From NCBI RefSeq assembly GCF_001649575.2, contig NC_051431.1, forward strand, positions 11,682,230 to 11,746,229: DNA of 64,000 nt, written 5' to 3'. The position numbers and the translations under genes were made by a program. Numbering within the stretch: position 1 is the first letter of the stretch; the number at the start of each line of letters is the position of its first letter. Below are positions 26,701-41,700 of this stretch, piece by piece. The DNA is from Kryptolebias marmoratus. Taxonomy: Eukaryota > Chordata > Actinopteri > Cyprinodontiformes > Rivulidae. The notes beneath the pieces were generated by a model, which saw only the letters and a program-made list of their open reading frames with translations, did not search any database and was not told the origin of the DNA.

Positions 26701-29700
26701 CAAAGGGCGTCATGTTTCAGTAAGAGTGTGTAACCATAGAAGTCTAAATGTTTGGCCATGTTATCTCCCCTTTTATTTAGTGGTGAGCGAAGTGCAGCAT
26801 GAAGGTATTTTGCCAGCAGTAGGTGGGTTATTTGTGTAGGTGGCTTACACAACAGTGAAACTGTGCCCTGTTTGTATGAGTAAGCAAGTCCCGAAACATA
26901 CATTATAGCTGAGTTAAATGCTCTTCTGATAACTGTATAGAAGCAGATATTAAACTGTGCTGTTGTAACTGTGTTTGTTCTGTGTGTGTAGCTGAGTCAA
27001 AAGCACAAAGTGGGTGTTCTTCTGTGCCGAGCGGGTCAGAGCACAGAGGAGGAGATGTACAACAACGAGGAGGCATCACCTGCCTTCTCTGCCTTCCTGG
27101 AGCTGCTGGGGGAGCAGGTGCTCCTCAAAGGATTCAACAAATACGCTGCACAGCTCGACACAAAGAGTGAGCGTCTCTCTCAGCTTAATGTAACACCAGT
27201 ACCATTTCTTCTATGCAAAGAAAAGCATGGGTGTGGGGGACAAAATAAACTTTAAAACAGTGTTTATTTACATTAAGAAGGTTTTTGCCACGCTCTCTAT
27301 ACAGGTACTTTCATGTTCAATCAACAGTGAAAATTATGTCATTACTGAAGCTACCTACAATATTTTTGATTGACATAAAAATGAGCACTTTTACAGATGA
27401 AAGTAGGGGTTCTTGAAGGAATGTATATCACTTGTTGCCTTGCATGCCAAGATTTTAAACAAAGCTCTTGCACAATCAGTTAGTGTTCAGAGAATGTGTT
27501 GGGGATGACTCTCAGCTACTACCACACTAAATTTAAGCTCAACGTCTGTAAAACTGTCTGAGTTATAACCTTTTTTGTGTTTGCTAACATCGATTCACTA
27601 TGACAGCCACCTTGAATCAGGTTCTCCAAAAGTTACAGTTGTAGATGTACATCCAATCATTACTTTCTCATAGTTTAATTAAAATTTACAAGCAATTACA
27701 TTATCACCCACCTTCCATGGCAGGGGTGACAGTGAAGTTGTGAGTTTTTCTAGAGCTGAAAAGCCTAATAATTAAGCTGTGTGTCATAACCCCCAGAAAG
27801 GCTGAATGACTGAGTCGTAGTCTTTGGAGACGCGTCTGTTTGAACCAGAAACACCAGTTCAGCAACAACATGTCATCTGTAATTAACTTATGATAATAAA
27901 ATGATAATTTCTTCTTCCTCTGCAGCTGACTCAACGGGTACCCACTCCCTTTACACGACCTACCAGGGCTACGAGGTCATGTTCCACGTGTCCACCATGC
28001 TGCCGTACATGCCCAGCAACCCGCAGCAGGTAAAAGCTTGCGAACCCAAATTCGACTGAGCTCAGTTACCCGAGGCTGTGTGTGCTTTGAAAGAAAAAAC
28101 ACACACATGCACATCCACCTTTTGTAGTCACCCAAAGCCTTTCAAAGCATGTCTGTGGTTGTTATTTGGAACTTCTGCCTTTTCTTCTGAATCAAAAACC
28201 GGAATGATCCAAGAAGTTGAAACTTGTTCCTTACGTCGCCTTGAACATTTAGGTTCTTTCCTTTTTTTTTAATTTAGCCTCTTGTGTTTTTTTTATGGTC
28301 TTTGTTCTTTGTGGTTTTTCTGTCCGCTCTGGCTTTTCTCCTTTTCCTCTCTGCCTTTCCGCCTTTAACTGGATCACAGTTGGGTGGGGTTCAACAGTGA
28401 GTAGTTATTAGTATATTTTCTCCCTTTATTGGGGCTTTTTTTATTCAAACATAGCTGCTGAGGCTCTCGTTCTCATGTGTTTACAACTTGGGTTGTGTGT
28501 AGAACTGCATGTAAAATAACAGTTTGGGTAGTTAGCTGAAGTGTTTGCGTGAGAGGCTCACACATGCTCTGAAAAGCCCTGTAGGTGTTCAGGATTAGTT
28601 TTGCACAAATACAGCAGAACAGAGTCGGCCACTCAGAAGTCAAATCATATAAAACTATTTTATTTTAAAAATTAGAGCTCTTATTGTTATTCATATCCAC
28701 AGCTGTCTTGTCAAAACAAATCTTGTAACAGGTGACAGAAACAAAAACATTACTTTTTGAATGTTGGTGTAAAACATTTAATCAGAAGATATTCCATAAA
28801 CGGCACAATAACTCCATCCAGAGGTTTAAGTACTGCAGCAGAAACGTCATTCACTTACTCAGATAAACCTCTAGGTGGCAGCATCTGACATCAAAAGTAA
28901 CCCGTAGAGAAATTAAGCCAGCAATATGAGAGCTGCTTTAAGGCTTTCACATTCAGAAAAAAGAAAAGGCTGAACAACAGTCTTACAGTGAGTAATTGTT
29001 GAGTCTTGCATATCAACAGCATGTTGCTGTATATTAGAATAATTACTGAAATTTGGTGATAAAAGCACATTTAACACTAATAAGATGAAACGTATTCCTT
29101 GTAGCTGTACATTACATGAAGCTCAATGCAATTTTTTTTAACCGCAGCCTACGAGATACAAGTGAGTGATGCTCCTGTGGCCAAACAGTGGGCTGCATTA
29201 CATAATCGGTACTTTCACACTTCTGAGTGCAGATGAAGAGAGGCTTGGCATGCACTGCGCCACAGAAACAGCCCGGTCTGTGTGCCATGTTTCCTACATG
29301 AACACAGAGAGACAGACACAAATAATCCACACAGAAGGCAAAAACAAATTACATAAAGAGCTGTTGCTTTGTGTCTGACAGCGAATGTCAGACTTTCTGT
29401 GAGTTACAGAACCAGTTATTTTATTTAGTTGTCATTTTATCTTTCTTCTCTTCCCCAGCTCCTGAGAAAGAGACACATAGGGAACGACATCGTCACCATA
29501 ATCTTTCAGGAGCCAGGCGCCCTGCCTTTCACCCCTCAAAATATTCGCTCCCATTTCCAGCATGTTTTTGTGATTGTTCGTGTACATAACCCCTGCTCTG
29601 ACAACACCTGCTACAGGTAAATATTTACAGCAGAGCGAATATTACTCTTACACGTTCCATGGTTATTTCACCTACTTCTAATCTCCCTTCACCTTCAGTG

Positions 29701-32700
29701 TTGCTGTGACACGGATGAAGGACGTGCCCCCTTTTGGACCCCCCATCCCCAACGGAGTCACCTTCCGCAACCCGGAGACTTTTCGTAACTTCCTCTTAGC
29801 CAAAGTCATCAATGCAGAAAACGCCGCGCACAAGTCCGAGAAATTCCACACCATGGCAACGCGGACGCGGCAGGAGTATCTCCGAGACCTGGCTGAGAAC
29901 TACGTCAGCAGCACGCCGCTCGACTCTGCTGGAAAACTTAATAACCTCATCTCCCTCGCGTCTAAGAAACGCGAGCGCTCGAAAGCAAGAGAGGGCGCCG
30001 AGCTGGAGGCGTCAGGGTCCATCGCCTGGAGAGTCCTGGCCCAGGACTTCAGTGGAGGCGGTATGGAGCTCCCCTGCGCTTTGGGTATCTCAGAGGAGTA
30101 CGTGCTCCTCGTGGACTGCTCCACCAAAGATGTGGTGTTTAACTGTTTCTGCCGGGATGTTATCGGCTGGACACCGGAGCGACTGGCGTTAAAGATCTTC
30201 TACGGAAGAGGGGACCATATTGGAGTGAGAGTACCAGATGGCTGTGCGCAGGACATCAGGGAAATGGTGCAGAGATTAAGGGTGAGTTTAGAGTTTGACT
30301 GTGATGGTGTGAATCTCTGTGACGTTTGTGGCCTGCGGTTTATCTTGGGTTTGGAACATTAATAGGTTTACAGGTTTTGTAAACGAATACAGGAGTTTGC
30401 ATTTGGTGTTTTGAATTCATAGTGTGTCAAGATGTAAAAGTTGTGGACATTTTCGTTGTTTTTCCAGTTTGCTTATATGCTCTTAAGTATGTGGTACAAA
30501 AATGTCTTTAATGCTTAAAATTCCAAATTAAGCTTTTAAAGTAGCAAATGGTGACTTAGAATTGGATGTTTTTGTCATCAACCTGTTTCAAAACTAATTA
30601 TTCTTTTTCATGTCTGTGGGATTTCTGGGCATTGGGTTATTATGGTTTCATTTTGGAAACTGGTTGTTCTCCTTGATCAGCAACACCTCATCTCTTTTTA
30701 TCTGCTTTGAAGCTCAGGGGATTTCCGATATTGGTTGAGATGCTGTTTTCATCCCTTGGAATTTTTTTTTAATTCACCAGGAAAGAAATCTGCAAAATTA
30801 TAGATGGATTATCCCACCCAAGAAAATACGAGATGTACGGAATCATAAAATAACCAGAGCAATTTCTGACATATTACACAGTGGCAGTAAAGCTGTGGGG
30901 CTGCAGGCATCACCTGATAAGGGACATATCATATTGTGATTTTCCCTGGAAAAAATATGCATTAAACTCTTGAATAACAAAGATTGTCTGCACTGCGACA
31001 ATCACTATATTCTCTAAAGTAAGAAAATATTGAGAACTAAATAAATTACTCATTTTAAAAGCCATAAATACATTATATTCATACTGTTGGTTCAGTAGTT
31101 CCTGGTTATGTTACCTGGTTAGTTGAAATTGGTTGAATTTTATGTGTAGGAGCAGTGAACTCCCTTTTCAAGTAAGTTTGTACTGTTGGTATTTTTTTAA
31201 AGATACTCAGACGATAAGAATAGACATTAAACATTAAAACATAAAAATAACCTTCATAATTACCAACTGAAGCATCACACATTGTCCATTTATGCAAACA
31301 TGAAACTGCATAATCACTACTATAAAAACACTGAACAGATTATTAAAAAAAAAAAAAGAGATATAGTGATAGAAAAAGAGCCTGAAAGAGAAGTCTAATA
31401 TCAAGCTCTTCATTTAAACCTTTTGGAACCAAAGTGCTGAGTGTTTATATCCAGTAAAATTCACATTTAAGGTGTAAAGCGTTTACAGTTCCCCTATGAG
31501 GATGTTTCAAGGTCTCAGTCTGATATATCCTCATAAGTAGATGTGACAAGATTTCTAATATCACTGCAATGTCAGCTGGTGTCTTTGTTGTTAAAGTTGG
31601 TCTGAAGTAGGGCAATGACCTGAAACATAACCAATAAAGTTGGGAGTTCAGTTTGGTGTGTGGATCAACTTATTGGTTTTTAATTTGATCCGGCTGTAAG
31701 TTTACCCATCATGTGTTTCCCCCTGTCCAGTCGCTGACGGTGGGATGTGAGACGGTGGACATGACGCTGAGAAGAAACGGACTGGGACAGCTGGGCTTCC
31801 ACGTTCGCTTAGACGGCACTGTAGCCGAGGTAAAATCCAATGAGCTGATCTCCCTCTGTATTACCGATTTGTGCTTTGTGTCTAAACGTCCAAAGTCTTA
31901 TTATTCTTTTACCTTTCAGGTGGAGGAGTATGGCTTCGCCTGGCAGGCGGGACTGAGGCAAGGTAGTCGATTGGTTGAGATCTGCAAGGTGGCCGCTGTG
32001 ACGCTGACTCACGAGCAGATGATTGACCTGCTGAGAACGTCGGTGACGGTTAAAGTGGTCATCATTCCTCCGTTTGAAGACGGCGGACCGCGCCGGTGTG
32101 TACACAGAGCATTTTATTTTCTCAAGGAGCTAAACTAACGAGCAGCTGGCTTGTAAGCAGCTGTGAATACAGATGTTAAGGAAGAGGAGAGGGCTGTGCG
32201 TAAGTGGGCTGTAGTGGAAAGACAAGTGAGCTGCAATGAGTAGAGGATGCTTTTCTCTTTAACACACAAAAGCCTCGGTGAGGTAGTGGCCAGACTCCAG
32301 CGTTCTGAGAGGATTTTGTGTGGGAGTGTGTGAAAAGAGGAAGCAAGCTAACAGAGAGAAACAGTCATATGTAGTTGGAGAAACGGGCAGAATGAGGCAT
32401 CGAGACAAAAAAGGCATTTGTTTAATGTGAAATTAGCCAAATCTGCTGTTCTTTGTCTCTTTCTTTCTCACGCATCTAGTCATCTCTGTCGTAATCTGGC
32501 TTTTTTCCCCTCCAACAGTTTATCTCAGGCACCACTCTTTTCTATCTACACATCAGGTATTTAGTGAGACGGAATAAAGCAGCTTTATGTGGTATATCAG
32601 AATGGTTACCCCATGTGAGGGAAAAAAAAAAGAAATAGGCACACTGTGTTTTTCTGAGCATCAGAGCGCCTAAAGACCGTAATTGTGGTGAGCTGTGTGA

Positions 32701-35700
32701 TCACACAGTGGTTGGATTCCTTTAATGTTGAAGGCAGTTTAATTACTCCGAGTAAAACCCCTTTTTTTCACATACACACACTATTCTGTGGCCTTGAAGC
32801 AGCTGATAATTAAGAGTCTTGCGTTTCCCTCTTCCTCTCTGACTCGTTAGCTGTTGTGCACCAGGCGAGCAGATTGCATGAGATTAAGGCTTGAAATCTG
32901 CAGGGGGAAAAACAAAGACCACAGGAAAAAAAAAAAGATAAATAAATAAAAGGAGCGGAAGTGATTAATTAAAAATGCATGCCCTCTGCAAATGGAAAGG
33001 AAGGGGGGAGGGGCTGTGGGATAGAGGAAGAGGAAGGCTGGGAGGAGCGCTCGATGAGGAGGACGTGTCTCAACACCAGCCGGAGTAAGAGGAGTGGGCG
33101 GAGGAGAGAAAAGATGAGATGAAAGTTGGAAGGATCTGGCTTCGCTGCTTTGTCTAGGCTGCGAAAACACAAGATGGATGGATACATCCGGAAAAAGATG
33201 AGGGTCTGAATGTGTGTGTGTGTGTTGAGCTTCAGTTGTCACCTCGGTTAATGTGATGGGAGAATTACTGCGCGCTGTCAGATGTAGGCTCTGCTCTCTC
33301 TGAGGTTTGTATTCCCTCCCTGTGCGCGTATGTACTGCTGTTGATATTGATCGTCTCAGAAATATTCCTTCATTGTTTAAAATATCTTCATCACGTGTTA
33401 CATCCGTGTGCATCCACCGTTTTCTTTCCTTTTTCCCTGGAAATCTGCTGTTTTTCCCGATACGTGGTTGTTTTTGTGTGCATCTGCGTTCTGTTTACAT
33501 TCCTGAAGAGCTGCAGCCAACAGTTGTCTCTTTGTTGGTTTGGGGGGTGATTATTTTTAAAACTGAGCATTTTTTCTTTGTCTATAAAATGTAGAATGCC
33601 TTTTATAATTTTCCAAAGCAAACTGTGATATTTTCCCCTTTTTTTACTCAAATATTTAGTCAGTCTGTTTAATCATTTAACCACTGAGAAACAGTGGGAA
33701 ACATTCGGAGGCAGAGCTTTATGAATATTAACTAAGACTCATTTTCTGTGGCTGTAAACTGATTATATGTGGGATCCTGACTTTGGTCAAATTAAGGCAA
33801 TTAAATACTTTATCCTGGACTCTACTAATTTATAAAGGGTGGTTTAAAAACTATAATCAGATGTTTTATTGATATCAGCCCAATATCTTAGATGACTGTT
33901 GTCGATCCATCACACTGCCCTTGTTTTGCTGTCATTTCTTTTTTCTATCACTTTCCTGCCTTTGTAAAAATGTCAACTTCATGTCACTTTAACACTTCAT
34001 CACCCAGCTCATTTCCTTTTGTCTCATTTCAAATGCCACCCCATCTGCATATTTAATGCCACCTGCCCTGATGCAATAGGGTTTTTGGATGAAACATGGA
34101 TGTGCGGAGTGATCAACTCTTTAAAGGCTACTGTAAACGGTGGGAGATTTTAGGTGTGTTGGGTTGATAAATAAAGATGACCGCCCCTCCAGCTGAAAGC
34201 TTTGCAATCAGTTCTATAATTGATGAGAATAAATGCCAACATGTCTTCAATTAAAGGCTTTCTCCATCATATGACATCTTATTTTTTGTGTTTGAGAGCT
34301 AGAAGAATTAGTGTTGGTTCAAGAAATGAAGACCGTATATTGACTTTGTCCAGCAGAATAGCACACTGTCTTCAGTATAAGCTGTGATGAGATCTAAGGA
34401 TCTCTAACTCTTCCTCAGACACAAACACACATGCACGCAGGAGATCCAGCCTCAGTCTCACAGCAAGTAAAATGGAGTCTTGATGTGCCAATAATCAGTT
34501 TCCTTTTCTCATTTTTTCATTCATTGCTCTCAGGAGAGCTCGTTAGTGAGATCTGTAACGTGTCAGCTGTACATTTGGGCGTCCAGAAAATGTGTCATAA
34601 AAGTAACAAAGAATTCAAACCATTCATGAGGAATTTACTGAGCAGTTCTCACACACAGGAGTGCACACACCGTTAAGGTCTTCACACAGGAAGCGACAGA
34701 TTCTCAGGAACGCTTGTGTGGACGTTGAAGTGCAAAATGTTTACTGGAGAATGTCCTGTTATTGTCCCCCTGTCATTAGGGGGTGCACGGAGGAGTATGA
34801 GATGAAGACCATGGAGCAGAAACCCGAGCCTGAGCCTCTGGCAGCAGGATATCGACCCTCCCCTCGCCAAACTTGGAGATGGGAAAGCTCACCCATTCCT
34901 CCGGGGCTCCACAGCGCTCCCATCCAGCCACGCTGGGCCCCGATGAGCGCCGCACCTCCTTCACTGCCCCGCTCACACAAGACCATGATGCCGGTCCCCT
35001 ACAGAGAACCACAGCACCTCACCTCCAAGAGGTACTCCCACCTACTATCCAGTTAAACTACAGTAAACATTTATTCACTACAAACAGGGGATTTACCTCA
35101 GATCTTTGTAATAATTAGAGACAAACCTAAACATCTTGCAGCTGAATTTTTTTTTAGTACATGAATGAGAATTTAAGAAATGGCAAAAAAAACAAAGAAA
35201 GTTGTTAAAGATGAGGTTTATTTTAAATTGTCTTTAAAAAAAATTGGTTATTTGATTAAAAAAGAAAAAATATGGCTGTAGTGATGTGATTTGCAGTACA
35301 TTATTTATCATCTTATAGTCTAATTAGCAGTTTCCTGATCTTCCTAATCCATCCCATAGTTCTGAATTTGTCTGAACACAGTTGTATGAGGACAGTGGTT
35401 AACCTACACAAATTACATGTTGACGTGGTTTTATGTTGTGCAATACATCAACAGGTTTGTGTCTTAAGATCTGTGTTTTATTGTTTTAATAATTTCTGCC
35501 CGTCTCATGACAGCTCAGGTCAGACTGCGTGGTTTTCAGTGTTGTCACAACATTGTTCTGTTGTTTTTACTACGTGGTGTGTTGCAGTCAGACTGACATT
35601 TATCAAACGGTCACAGATCCTTCTCTCTCGTTACTGTTCAGTTTCATGGAGCTCCCAGTGAAACAATGTTTTTCTCACCTGGTTGATGAAGAATCACTTT

Positions 35701-38700
35701 GTTTCCCTCAGGCTTGTTGCCACATTACAAGCTGGAATCAGGTTTCTAAAGCCGTCTGTTTATTTTTCACAGTGATCTTCATCACGCTTCATTTGGATTT
35801 ATCTGATAGTCTTTGCACTCACATTCATTGCAGCTTCACCTTAATAAACTTCTCCAAAAATATGTATAATGCTAGGTTTTTGGTCAGGATCTGGAATCAA
35901 ATCACAGAAGCTGCCACAGATTTGCTTCACAGGTTGACTGTTTTTATCTGACTTCCAGTATTTGTTGACAGTGTAAAAACTGGGCTTATAATCTTACATC
36001 AGAACTTGCCTATGATTTATTTATTGTTATTGATGGAAATATTAGCTTAAAATAAATTCAAAAACAAACGTAAGGGTTTAAAATTTGTTTTATTTGGATA
36101 AAATCATCACTAAAAAAAACAAAGTGAGAAAACAAACTGGCAATCGCTGTTTATTTATCTTGATATTGTTAGCGATCTGTTGAGAGATAAAATGTTTTGT
36201 CAGTGATTTCTGTCATCAGGTGAGGTTATAATGCCCTTCTTCATGTGTCTCCTGAATATCTTTAAATAAATATTAGATACAAAAGGATTTTAAAGGCAGA
36301 AGACAGTTGTTTTGCGAATGTCTTTAAAAAAAAAATCTTCAGGCCAACTCACAAATAGGATGACGCTGACTCTTCCTGTCAAGCCTAAACAAATTACAGC
36401 TGGAAACATGTATTTATGGTACCAAACGGTTGAACAGGTTGTGTATCCGCTTGAAGAAGACACATTTTTGAGCAAACTCTCAACAATTGAAGACTAAGTA
36501 GGTGGTATTTAGTGTGATTCATGTGTTTAAACATGCACACTGTACTTGGAGCTGGTGTCACACTGCCCACCTCTAACAAGCATGTTTCTCACTAATTTCA
36601 GCCTTTTTTGGGTGCCAGTTTTATTCAGATGCGTCCGTTCTCTGCAGTCAGTTTAACCACCCCCCCTGTCTCCAGCAGGCCAGTGAGTTACCCTGAGAAC
36701 CACTACAGCTTGTCACCTGGAGGCGACAGAGGCATGTCGTACAGAAACCCCTCAGCCAGCTTCTCCTCCCCCGTCTCAGGCCTGGTGGGCATCGCCACCA
36801 TGGCGTCGCCTGGAATGACGCCCGGCCCCTTTGTGCGCTACAAGCCCTCCCCCGACAGGTGAGCACTCGTGAAGCTGTTTGTCTCCTCTGTCACCTTTCG
36901 GTTCTTGACTAAACTTGCCAAAATGTTACTCATAACAACTGTTTACTCCGCTGGAGGGCAGATTATATCGGTTTAAAGGAGATGGTGAATAATGTGGCGT
37001 GTTCGAGTCTGCAGTTAGAGATGTGTACACACACCGTCTCCCAGAGAAAGGATCTGTTGTGTGGGTGGCTCTTCCTCGCAGTGTGGAGGTTGATAACATC
37101 TCACCCAACCAGAAAAACGTGTTTATTCAACTCCCAACAGGATGCAGAACAGAAACTGAAAATCAGTATTCAAATCCAAACTGTACATCTTTCTGGACAA
37201 TAAGAATTTTACTGCTCATTCATTATTTTCTATCCGTATCATTTCAGAAATTGGCATGAATGTGTTCACGAATCTCATGAGTCTCATATAATGTGTAGAT
37301 ATGGATTGGTACAGCGCCCCCTGCTGCCCTATGAACCCCACCTCAGTGTGGACATCACCTCCAGTGGAGAGTCTTCTTCGGGCTTCACGAGTCAGGAAAG
37401 CACCATGGAACGCAACAAAACGGGTACGTCAACTTAAATTTAACAAGTTGTTTAAATGGTTTATTTATAAAATAAATTAAATTGAATAAATAGTCCCTCC
37501 ATGTTATACTTTGAGGTAAACAAAAGCAGGCATTGGTCTGTATGTCGAGTTTTTGTAGAGCTTTAGTCTTTCATGCTTCATTATTTTATGTTATTTTCAT
37601 GCTCCTTTGTTTTGATTTACCGGCTCTTATCAGAATCTTTTTTTAGACTGAATGGCAGAAATAATAAAAAAGTAATAAAAGTAAACTTGCAGGTAAATAT
37701 ACTGAAGTCAGCTGCAGCAAAACAAAAAAGATGCAAGAGGGTAGATTAAAATATTGAAACAGCCATGTATACACCGGAGAATGAGATCTTAATCATTCTG
37801 TCTTAGCTCTATATCTGCCGTTTGTTAGTATTTTCATAAAACCTCCTTAAAAGGTGATGATGTGTAAGATTAAAGGTTGATCGGACCTTTCAGATTGGTT
37901 CCTGTCTTGTAGAATGAAAATATTTCAGTGTGATTTTGTGTAAAGGGGGAGGTCTGTGTTTAAACGTGCTATAAGTATTTAATCCTCTTTGCCAGCCATG
38001 AGTGTAATTTATTTAATCCTCTGTGTGCGTGTTTTCTGTCTAGAACCCCTCTGGAATGTCCCAGCATCATCATCATCTCGAGGACCAGGTGGCGGAGGGG
38101 GGCAGAGGAGACTAACCAGACAGGATGTCCCGGGGAAAGACTCTCCGAACAGACACTCGAAGGTCAGACTCATCGTCAGTCCGTTTGGTTTGTTTCTCTG
38201 TGGCCTTCTCTGTCTCGCCGACTGAGTCCGTCTGTCTGATGTCCTCGTGCGCCCTGCAGGGTGAGACCCAGTACTCCAGCCACTCCAGCAGCAACACTCT
38301 GTCCAGTAACGCGTCCAGCAGCCACAGCGACGAGCGCTGGTTCGACGGGGGACCTGCAGGAGATCGAGGAGGCGACCTGGCGGATCCCATCCCCGATCTC
38401 CTCAACAAAGGAGGCTCCAATGACAGCGGCATTGACGCCTCCACTCACTACAGCAACGCTCGCCACGGAAACATGTCCAACAGCCAGTCCCACAAGCTCA
38501 TGCACGGCTCCGCGGCCTACAGCGGCGTCCCAGAGATCTCTGTGGGAAGGAGCAGCGGCGGTGGGGAGGTAAAGAGGCCAGAATCTTCCCCCATTTTACC
38601 AGCCGCTGCCAATCAGACCAAAGGATACATGACAAAGACGTTCCCACTTCCTGGCTCCAGTGCTGAGAAAAAGGACACTTTCAAACCAAGGTAAGATTCT

Positions 38701-41700
38701 CTGATGAGACACATCTTTGTTTCAGGAAGCTAACATTACCTCGGCAGGGCAAACTCTGTGCAGACATGACCTTTATACAGACGTTGAATCTTTGAGTTTA
38801 TTGCTGCTAATTTAATCAGAATTACATTTCCTAATTAGTAACGGGACACTTTTTTAACTACTTTATGTATTTCTTTGATTCTTTTCAATGATATATAAAG
38901 GTATTTTTTAGGAGTACATGAAGCATTAGAGCAGGATAATCCCTGTGAAACATACAGATTATTGTGAGAACCCTGCAATTTAAACGCCTGCAGTCATTCA
39001 ACACTCAAACACACACATACACGCTTGATGTTGGATTAAAGCAATCTGTGTTTAAAACCTTCGAGTCACCAACCGTAGAGCTGCAGTCTGCACCACAGAG
39101 TTGGGATTGTTTTGGTGCAATGTGTTCTCCCCTCCGTCAATCGCTGCCTGATCGTAGTGGAGGAGTTTGTGTGCCTGAATGATCCTGGGAGCTGTGCTGT
39201 CGGGGGCAATCGGCCCAAGTTGCCCCAGTTGCCTCAAGGCAGATTGGTCCTAGAGGCGGCCGTGGAGAGAGATGTCTGGGCTGCCCCCTGACCCGACTCC
39301 AGAATAAGTGGCAGATAATGGGTGGATGGATGAAAATGTATTCTGTTGGTTTGCTTTGGTGTTCTGGGAATGTTTGTAAAGTTGACCTATTTCTACAGTT
39401 GTTATTTGTAGTCATAGTTAAAAAATGTGCATCTTCTTTAAATCCTAAGCTTTTTTTGTTTCATGTCATTAAAAACAAACATGATGCCTCTTTAAATTAG
39501 ATAAATACAACAGACAAACGCCACATTAGACTGCATTCTTTGTTACTGTGTTTTTGTCGAAGAAGTGTTTTGAAAAACTAACTTTGCTCTTAATACCACC
39601 ATAAAAATGGAGCTGTTAGGTAGCAGCCGGGTGCTGGTAATTAAATGCACTGATTAATTGGTCATTGCCGGGTGTGAATACCTCTATAAAGAAGAGTTTC
39701 TGGCATTTGCTGCTCTGGAACATTCATGACCTCAACAGTGACCTTCATTAACTTGTTTAAAGTAGCGATGGAGAAACAGAAACTTTCAGAACCACTGATC
39801 CAATACGGAGCAGCTGTGTTGAAAAGGTTCAGTGTTTCGAAGCATTTGATGGTTAAATATGGCGCCATCTGCTGGCCGACCTTCAACATTCAGTCACATG
39901 AAACAAAGAAAAGATGTCCTGAAACAGAAAGGCTCTGTTATCTATAACAAAAGGTTCTGTGTGCATTTAAAAAAAATGACAGTAGTTTCTTTTAGATATT
40001 ATTAATAATGACTTGTGTTATAATGTGATTGTGTCATCATAAAATACTCTATGTAGTAACACATAGGCGCCTTTTCAGTGGAGCGCCCCATTTTCTAAAG
40101 TGCTGATCTTATTGACCTCAACCTGGAGCTCATTGTAGAGAATTAGTTCAGAGTTGAACTAAATGTGGCCTAAAAGTAAAGCTTTGGTAAGTGACTATAT
40201 ACATGATTCTGCTTCTGCCAGCCTTTATGTAGAAACAATTGCCTTTCTGAGTTTGCTTCCTGTTTTGTTTTAAAGTAGAATAATGATTAGAGATGTGCTT
40301 TTGCAAGATTGATAGAACTACTAAAACACAGAAAATGTTTAAACACAAAATACAAAACCTGCAAACCTCAATTACCTGGAGCAACATTATAAAGATGAGT
40401 GGGCCAGATATCCTCCACAACTGTATGAGAGAGACTGAGACTTAAGGAGCATAAAATGTCAAGTTTTTGCTGCTGAAAGTAGTTTAAGAACCTGTGGAAT
40501 CATACGCTCACAGCTTCAGGATTTCAGCTTCATTTTTTACGAAACAGTGGCTTCTGTTCTGTTTTGTGTTCATTTAAGGTTGAATTTACTGAATTTTAAG
40601 ATCTGGTCCTAATACTGATTTACCTAAAGGGATGTATTTTCTATTTACCATAACTGTCTCTTTTTTTGTTTCTATGTTTCTATTAGCCCGGTTCAGTGTT
40701 TATGTTGAAATGTGGATTCTGTTTTGTTAATCCTGCATAAATCTGTGTCCTTACAGGGCTTACACACCACAGGGCTACAAGACTCCGACAGCAGAGAAAG
40801 CGCGGCCCGTCCGAGCCTCTACAACCACGCCTACTTCAGCGCAGATGAACTCCGCCTCTTTGTCCAGCTCCGCCCCCAAGGCATTTTACGGAAAGAGCAA
40901 ACAAGACGGCACCTCGTTACACTCGAACACAGCCAAACCGTTCACGTCAGACAGCAGCAACAGCAAGAAGTAAGATGAATATCAGGAACAGAGATCAGAT
41001 TTGATCGTTTTACAAAATCCTCTCGTTTGTAGTCAACACCATGATGCTGAAAAATGTGATGCTTTAGTAACTGAGAACATGAAACAGATTCAAAGGCGTA
41101 ATTTAGGAGCTCAAAGCTTTAGAAGAAATATGGCTTACAATACAAATCAGCAAGTCGGAAAGGTTTGGGTCACCGTGAGAAGATATGCGATACAATTATC
41201 CGATGAATATCTTGTCCCACCAGGCAGGTGGACACTAACTCAAAAAACGTGTTTGGACAACCTCGGCTCCGAGCGTCACTGAGGGACCTGCGCTCTCCAC
41301 GTCGGACGTATAAGAGTACCATCGAAGACGACCTGAAGAAGCTGATCATCATGGACAGCCCCGGAGAGACACCTCAGAGTGATCCGGTGAGGAGCGTGCG
41401 CCCGCCTTCATCACTCAGTTTTTTTTTGTCCAACGCAGCTCTGACCTCTGCGACGTTTCTCCTTGCAGTCTCCCAGACTCACCTTGCAACGCACTTTTTC
41501 GGACGAGTCCCTGTGCAGCGGGCGCCGGGACGCCAGCTTCGCCTGCTCGGACAACCCGCCGACACCCACAGACTTGCTGTTCACCTGCACGCTGCCGACA
41601 CGCAAACACTCGAGCTCCTCCAACAACATTCAGGGCAAAAAGAGTGAGCGTCAGCGCCGACAAATTGGGTCGGATTTAAGACTTTTACTGAGTTTCTTTT

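Larger units (their letters stand above)
26258..30281 (+). other. sipa1l3: RapGAP catalytic region of sipa1l3 (exons 4-8)
   Basis: Exons 4 to 8 encode the Rap GTPase-activating domain. Visible family motifs are [16 protein letters not shown], the [12 protein letters not shown] stretch, [20 protein letters not shown] and, in exon 7, [16 protein letters not shown]. In Rap1GAP the Asn of the HIGND motif is the catalytic 'asparagine thumb'; here it is Asn688 by my count. The preceding basic residues and His are present too, so the domain looks catalytically intact. Confidence 0.9.

Noticed and set aside
32847..33413. 188-codon frame on the minus strand in sipa1l3 intron 10
   Set aside because: Low-complexity Pro/Ser/Phe composition produced by a purine-rich tract; no domain and no splice partners.
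40712..40978. 88-codon + strand frame over sipa1l3 exon 16
   Set aside because: Wrong frame. The correct frame from the acceptor at 40757 reads [15 protein letters not shown] and joins KK/QVDT as in SIPA1L3.
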